A stretch of 35,333 nt of DNA from Candidatus Ulvibacter alkanivorans (GTDB lineage: Bacteria; Bacteroidota; Bacteroidia; Flavobacteriales; Flavobacteriaceae), in NCBI RefSeq assembly GCF_003333325.1, contig NZ_QOLC01000031.1, positions 1 to 35,333 on the forward strand. Reading direction: 5' to 3'. The notes under the pieces are model-generated. The model had not been told where the DNA came from, searched no databases, and saw only the letters and a list, made by a program, of their open reading frames with translations. Positions 31,556 through 35,333 of the stretch are shown piece after piece; positions within the stretch are counted from its first letter, which is position 1; each line of letters opens with the position of its first letter. Position numbers and translations under genes: made by a program.

Positions 31556-32593
31556 TTATTTGATGTATTCGATAGCAACGGTCTCTTCAGTTTCAGTGTC
31601 GATGAACCCTTGTTGTTCCATCCAATCATTACTGTAGATCTTGCTCATATAGCGTGATCCATGATCCGGGAAGATCACCACAACATTACTTTCATTCGTA
31701 AAAGTACCATTTTCGTCCAATTGCTTTAAGCCCTGCATTGCAGCGCCACTGGTATAACCAACAAATAGACCTTCGGTACGGGCTAGTTCACGTGCCGTGT
31801 GCGCGCTATTTTCATCTGTGACTTTAATAAAACTGTCGATCACATCGAAATCGGTAGCCGTAGGGATCAAGTTTTTTCCCAGACCTTCTATTCGGTATGG
31901 ATAGATTTCATTGGCATCAAATTCACCAGTTTGATGGTATTTCTGCAACACAGAACCAAACGCATCGATACCAATGATTTTAATTGAAGGGTTTTGTTCT
32001 TTTAGAAAGCGTGCTGTCCCAGAAATAGTTCCTCCTGTTCCACTACAAGCTACTAAATGTGTGATAGCACCGTTGGTTTGCTCCCATATCTCGGGACCCG
32101 TTGTATGATAATGTGTATCGGTATTCAACTCATTAAAATATTGGTTGATATAAACCGACCCTTTAATTTCTTTGTGTAAACGTTTTGCGACTTCATAATA
32201 CGAGCGCGGGTCATCGGCACTTACATGAGCCGGACAAACATATACCTTAGCTCCCATGGTTTTTAGCATGTCGATCTTATCTTTTGAAGATTTCGAACTA
32301 ACTGCCAAAATACAATTGTATCCTTTTATTATACTCACCATCGCAATGCTGAATCCGGTATTACCACTGGTGGTCTCTATAATAGTATCACCGGGTTTTA
32401 AAATACCTTTCTTTTCAGCTTGCTCAATAATATATAATGCAATACGGTCTTTGGTGGAGTGCCCGGGGTTAAAAGCTTCTACTTTTGCGAAATAGTTGCC
32501 TTTCATTTTAGAAGTAATGTTTTGGAGCTTTACAAGTGGCGTATTACCAATCAATTCCAACACACTATCGTGGGCCTTTATTCCTTCTTTCAT
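31556..32593 (-). CDS. Cysteine synthase / cystathionine beta-synthase catalytic-type enzyme
   Basis: A fold-type II PLP enzyme of 345 aa. GNTPLV (16-21), GHSTKDR with PLP-lysine K48, [11 protein letters not shown] (phosphate/substrate loop) and [14 protein letters not shown] are the family motifs. The C-terminal [17 protein letters not shown] is more like cystathionine beta-synthase than CysK/CysM, but no CBS pair follows; it may thus be a CBS-like enzyme without its regulatory part, or a cysteine synthase. It is involved in sulfur amino acid metabolism (O-acetylserine plus sulfide, or serine plus homocysteine). Monocistronic, with a -7 element at 32648-32655 and a strong terminator. Confidence 0.92.
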   Translation of the reverse strand: MKEGIKAHDSVLELIGNTPLVKLQNITSKMKGNYFAKVEAFNPGHSTKDRIALYIIEQAEKKGILKPGDTIIETTSGNTGFSIAMVSIIKGYNCILAVSSKSSKDKIDMLKTMGAKVYVCPAHVSADDPRSYYEVAKRLHKEIKGSVYINQYFNELNTDTHYHTTGPEIWEQTNGAITHLVACSGTGGTISGTARFLKEQNPSIKIIGIDAFGSVLQKYHQTGEFDANEIYPYRIEGLGKNLIPTATDFDVIDSFIKVTDENSAHTARELARTEGLFVGYTSGAAMQGLKQLDENGTFTNESNVVVIFPDHGSRYMSKIYSNDWMEQQGFIDTETEETVAIEYIK

Positions 32594-32647
32594 ATAGGGA
32601 TGTTTTGTTACAAATATTAAGTTGTGTCACTTAAATTATAAACCGTA

Positions 32648-32655
32648 CAAAGGTA
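32648..32655 (-). promoter_or_regulatory. -7 element TACCTTTG of the cysteine synthase-type gene
   Basis: Exact TAnnTTTG on the minus strand, 54 bases before the ATG, in the short gap after the S9 peptidase gene. No TTG at the preferred spacing. Confidence 0.45.
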
Positions 32656-32670
32656 AGTTAAAATTTTTAA

Positions 32671-34806
32671 TTAGTTAGAAATGCCTTCAAGATCGAGTAG
32701 AAACGCATAATCCATCGCTACTTCTTTAAGTGCTTCAAACCGTCCGGATGCCCCACCATGCCCGGCCTCCATATTGGTGTGTAATAAAATTAAGCTATCT
32801 CCTTTATTTTTATCGCGTAGTTTCGCCACCCATTTGGCCGGCTCCCAATATTGTACTTGAGAATCGTGATAGCCCGCTGTAACTAAGAGGTTAGGATAAT
32901 TTTGAGCTACTACATTATCATAAGGAGAATACGATTTCATATAGGCATAGTACTCCGGATCGTTCGGATTTCCCCATTCGTCATATTCCGAAGTAGTTAA
33001 CGGAATACTGTCGTCTAGCATCGTAGTGATCACATCGACAAAGGGAACAGAGGCGATTACGCCATTATACAATTCTGGAGCCATATTTATTACCGCACCC
33101 ATCAACAATCCTCCGGCCGAGCCACCTGAAGCATAAAGATGCTCGCTAGAAGTATATCCTTCAGAAATAAGATACTCTGAAGCATCAATAAAATCGGTGA
33201 ATGTATTTTTCTTTTTAAGCAATTTACCATCCTCATACCACTGTCGGCCTAAATATTCACTTCCTCTTACGTGTGTAATGGCAAAAATAAATCCGCGATC
33301 TAACAAACTTAATCGGACACTAGAAAAATAGGGATCGATGGTCGAACCATAAGAACCATACGCGTATTGTAATAGGGGATTACTACCATCTAAGGCAATT
33401 CCTTTTTTATAGACCATAGAAATTGGGATCTTCGTGCCATCTTTAGCAGTAGCCCAAACACGCTTAGATTCGTAGTTGTTCTTATCGAAAGTCCCGCCTA
33501 AAACTTCTACTTCTTTTTTTACAATCTTCTCCTTTGTCTCCATATTAAAATCGATGATAGAAGCAGGGTTGGTGAGCGAATTATACCCATACCGCAGCCA
33601 TTTAGTGTCGAACTCCGGATTTTGAGTGGTATAGGCCGTATACGTTTCATTGTCGAATGGTAAGTAATAGTCTTCCGAATCATCCCATTTCATGATTCTT
33701 AGTTTTGTAAGACCTTGATCCCGTTCATTTACGACCAAGTACTCTTTAAAAATATCTACATCTTCTATCAATACCTTCTCTCTTGCCGGAATCACATCCA
33801 CCCAATGTTCTTTAGTGGTGTTTTTTTCTGAAGTCTTCATCAATTTAAAATTCACCGCATTATCGGCGTTGGTAAGCACATAAAAGTGATCTCCGTAATG
33901 TGAGATATTGTATTCTAACCCTCGTTGTCTAGGTTGAAATACTTTAAAATCTCCTTCAGGTGTGTTCGCGTCCAAGATCTGAAACTCAGACGTTAATGTG
34001 CTGTAACTGCCAATAACTAAATAGTTATCAGATTTGGTCTTATAAACATAGGTGCTAAAGGTTTCGTCCTCCTCGGTATAGACTAGTTCATCTTCCGAAG
34101 CCATACTTCCGCGAAGGTGCTTGAAAATTTGATTTGATCTAAGGGTTTGATCGTCTTTTCGCGTATAAAATAATGTTTTGTTGTCGTTGGCCCAGGTAGA
34201 ACCTCCTGTGGTGACCCCAATGCTCTGAGGAAGCACCTCATTGGTCTCAAGGTTTTTAATATAGATCGTGTATTTGCGTCGGCTTACCGTATCAACCCCA
34301 AAAGCAACCCATTTGTTATCGGGACTTACGTTTATTCCATTCAGGTTGTAGTACGAATGATTTTTTGCCATTTCGTTCACATTGAACAACACTTCTTCTT
34401 CGGCGTCTAGCGAACCTTTTTTCCGTGTATATACCGGATAATCTTTTCCGGTTTCATAGCGAGTTATGTAGTAATAACCATTGTAGAAATACGGAACAGA
34501 TGAATCGTCCTCTTTTATACGACGCTTCATTTCTTCAAATAAATTGTTCTTTAATTCTTTGGTATGTTCTGTGACCTTCTCGTAATAATCATTCTCACGT
34601 TCTAAATAATCGATTACTTCAGGATTTTCTTTTTCATTGAGCCAATAGTAATCATCGACTCTAACATCATCGTGTATCTCAAGGTTTTTGGCAATTTTAT
34701 CGGCCTTCGGTGGCGTTATATCCATAGTTGCATTAGAATTTTCTTTGGTATTGCACGAAACGGCAAAAGTAAGGGAAGCGAACGAAATAACTACTAAATT
34801 TTTCAC
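32671..34806 (-). CDS. S9 family prolyl oligopeptidase (oligopeptidase B type), lipoprotein
   Basis: A serine peptidase of 711 aa that cleaves peptides in a beta-propeller-gated chamber. After a signal with lipobox (FASLTFAVSC, Cys about residue 18) come the propeller (about 60-420) and the alpha/beta-hydrolase (about 440-711) with the triad S563 in ASGGSAGGLLM, D648 in TAGYHDSQV and H683 in MEAGHGG. The EWGNPNDPEYYAYMKSYSPYDN block is typical of oligopeptidase B. I chose GTG 34806 over ATG 34851 because it gives a proper start (MKNLVVISF) of the lipoprotein signal and leaves the divergent gap for the ybaB promoter. The protein is likely anchored in a membrane facing the periplasm. Confidence 0.92.
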   Translation of the reverse strand: MKNLVVISFASLTFAVSCNTKENSNATMDITPPKADKIAKNLEIHDDVRVDDYYWLNEKENPEVIDYLERENDYYEKVTEHTKELKNNLFEEMKRRIKEDDSSVPYFYNGYYYITRYETGKDYPVYTRKKGSLDAEEEVLFNVNEMAKNHSYYNLNGINVSPDNKWVAFGVDTVSRRKYTIYIKNLETNEVLPQSIGVTTGGSTWANDNKTLFYTRKDDQTLRSNQIFKHLRGSMASEDELVYTEEDETFSTYVYKTKSDNYLVIGSYSTLTSEFQILDANTPEGDFKVFQPRQRGLEYNISHYGDHFYVLTNADNAVNFKLMKTSEKNTTKEHWVDVIPAREKVLIEDVDIFKEYLVVNERDQGLTKLRIMKWDDSEDYYLPFDNETYTAYTTQNPEFDTKWLRYGYNSLTNPASIIDFNMETKEKIVKKEVEVLGGTFDKNNYESKRVWATAKDGTKIPISMVYKKGIALDGSNPLLQYAYGSYGSTIDPYFSSVRLSLLDRGFIFAITHVRGSEYLGRQWYEDGKLLKKKNTFTDFIDASEYLISEGYTSSEHLYASGGSAGGLLMGAVINMAPELYNGVIASVPFVDVITTMLDDSIPLTTSEYDEWGNPNDPEYYAYMKSYSPYDNVVAQNYPNLLVTAGYHDSQVQYWEPAKWVAKLRDKNKGDSLILLHTNMEAGHGGASGRFEALKEVAMDYAFLLDLEGISN

Positions 34807-34816
34807 AGGTAAAAGG

Positions 34817-34848
34817 TTGATTGGTACGCATGCAAAGTAGTAAATTTG
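34817..34848 (+). promoter_or_regulatory. ybaB promoter (TTG-N17/21-TAAATTTG)
   Basis: TAAATTTG (34841-34848) fits TAnnTTTG, and TTG at 34821-34823 (17-base spacer) or 34817-34819 (21-base spacer) supplies the -33 element. The ATG at 34872 is 23 bases downstream. Best-formed promoter in the window together with that of HU. Confidence 0.6.
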
Positions 34849-34871
34849 CAAAGAATAAAAAACACAAAAAT

Positions 34872-35195
34872 ATGTTTGGAGATATAATGGGAATGATGGG
34901 TAAATTAAAAGAAACCCAAGAAAAAGTGGAAGCCACCAAAAAAAGACTGGACACTGTTCTGGTGGACGCCGAGAGTACCGATGGACTTTTAAAAGTTACC
35001 TTAACCGCAAATAGAACCATAAAGTCGATAGCAATAGACGACTCACTACTTGAAGACAAAGAACAACTTGAAGATTATTTGGTGGTGACCTTAAATAAGG
35101 CAATTGAAAAAGCAACAACCATTCATGAAGCAGAAGTTGCAGCGGTTGCCAAGGAAGGTATGCCAAATATACCCGGGATGGATATGTTTAAATAA
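34872..35195 (+). CDS. ybaB: YbaB/EbfC nucleoid-associated protein
   Basis: A 107-aa YbaB/EbfC-family DNA-binding protein, a dimeric helix-strand-helix protein in the nucleoid. [20 protein letters not shown] is the Met/Gly-rich N-terminus and coiled-coil helix; [21 protein letters not shown] forms the central sheet; a long helix with [19 protein letters not shown] follows, and the C-terminus carries [11 protein letters not shown] chose ATG 34872; a TTG-led frame from 34821 is longer but falls inside the promoter. Its own promoter and terminator make it monocistronic. In many bacteria ybaB sits next to dnaX/recR, but neither is in this window. Confidence 0.94.
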   Translation: MFGDIMGMMGKLKETQEKVEATKKRLDTVLVDAESTDGLLKVTLTANRTIKSIAIDDSLLEDKEQLEDYLVVTLNKAIEKATTIHEAEVAAVAKEGMPNIPGMDMFK

Positions 35196-35211
35196 GTGAG
35201 GTGTTGAATCG

Positions 35212-35244
35212 AAAAAAGGATTCTTTTTTAAAGAACCCTTTTTT
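35212..35244 (+). terminator. Intrinsic terminator of ybaB
   Basis: AAAAAAGGATTCTTT (35212-35226) pairs with AAAGAACCCTTTTTT (35230-35244) with a single A-C mismatch and a 3-base loop; the right arm ends in T6. The A-run to the left means it can also work in reverse. Confidence 0.87.
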
Positions 35245-35333
35245 ACAGATGGCTATAGTGTTAGTGTCATTATAATACTTAAATGTAAAGAAAAAAAATA
35301 AAAACACCTTGGTTTTACGCTGTTTTTTAAGAA
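35245..35333. other. Unassigned 3' end of the window
   Basis: AT-rich tail after the ybaB terminator. I find no gene, promoter element or adapter sequence in it; it may belong to the 3' flank of a neighbouring gene beyond the window. Confidence 0.4.

Noticed and set aside
34807..34851. Upstream ATG at 34851 for the S9 peptidase
   Set aside because: It adds 15 residues in front of a complete lipoprotein signal and runs through the promoter of ybaB.
34821..34871. TTG at 34821 as the ybaB start
   Set aside because: It overlaps the promoter (TAAATTTG at 34841-34848); the family begins at the ATG at 34872.
1..35333. CRISPR array, tRNA, rRNA, insertion sequence, prophage or integrative element
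   Set aside because: No regularly spaced repeats, no cloverleaf or rRNA sequence, no transposase or integrase reading frame, and no attachment-type repeats were found on either strand.

Overview
The window is about 35 kb of ordinary chromosomal DNA from a marine-type member of the Flavobacteriaceae (Bacteroidota). The evidence is the AT-rich composition, the recurring Bacteroidota promoter element TAnnTTTG, the near absence of clear Shine-Dalgarno sites, and gene types typical of the phylum: DUF4290, DUF2911, a fused CcsB-CcsA protein, a TonB-dependent receptor with an N-terminal carboxypeptidase-like domain, and a MurA with Asp in place of the usual active-site Cys. I see no rRNA, tRNA, CRISPR array, insertion sequence, phage gene or conjugation gene. 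The first 13 bases match the end of the Tn5/Nextera mosaic end, so the window starts at a contig edge with untrimmed adapter.

Layout. (1) 43-1889: a START-like protein, a class IV aminotransferase (PabC/IlvE-like) and a convergent YqgE/AlgH protein. (2) 2025-8310: an HU protein; a leftward overlapping unit AAA ATPase-recQ-fmt in which the first two genes start with TTG; and a rightward unit DUF493-DUF4290-murA that ends at a bidirectional terminator. (3) 8309-9294: a coiled-coil membrane protein and a small Fe-S protein with an inverted repeat at its promoter. (4) 9329-12672: a leftward cluster of aquaporin-like channel, an unlisted 38-aa basic protein, SRPBCC protein, SDR-like protein and DNA photolyase. 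(5) 12772-13671: a secreted DUF2911 protein. (6) 13675-17993: a very tight operon of secreted PIG-L deacetylase, a 36-aa membrane protein and a sodium:solute symporter. (7) 18013-22344: a leftward operon of DUF2520 Rossmann protein, KdsC-like phosphatase, UbiA prenyltransferase, Maf, a lipoprotein and MscS. (8) 22448-25663: the 1056-aa cytochrome c synthase fusion CcsBA. (9) 25696-28534: a seven-helix membrane protein with a LuxR-like helix-turn-helix, then fumarase FumC. (10) 28673-28921: a lone 56-aa membrane protein with its own promoter and terminator. (11) 28939-35244: a TonB-dependent receptor, a cysteine synthase/CBS-type enzyme, an S9 prolyl oligopeptidase lipoprotein and YbaB.

How the genes fit together. 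Most are core functions: translation initiation (fmt), nucleoid and repair proteins (HU, RecQ, YbaB, photolyase), envelope construction (murA, kdsC-like, MscS), respiration and cytochrome assembly (ccsBA, fumC) and cysteine metabolism. The more unusual content is three unlisted small proteins (36, 38 and 56 aa), the SDR-like protein without its catalytic Tyr in the photolyase cluster, the channel with a Cys-rich tail, and the membrane-bound LuxR-type regulator. None of these proves a new system. The PIG-L/36-aa/symporter operon and the photolyase cluster with its 38-aa lead gene are the best candidates.
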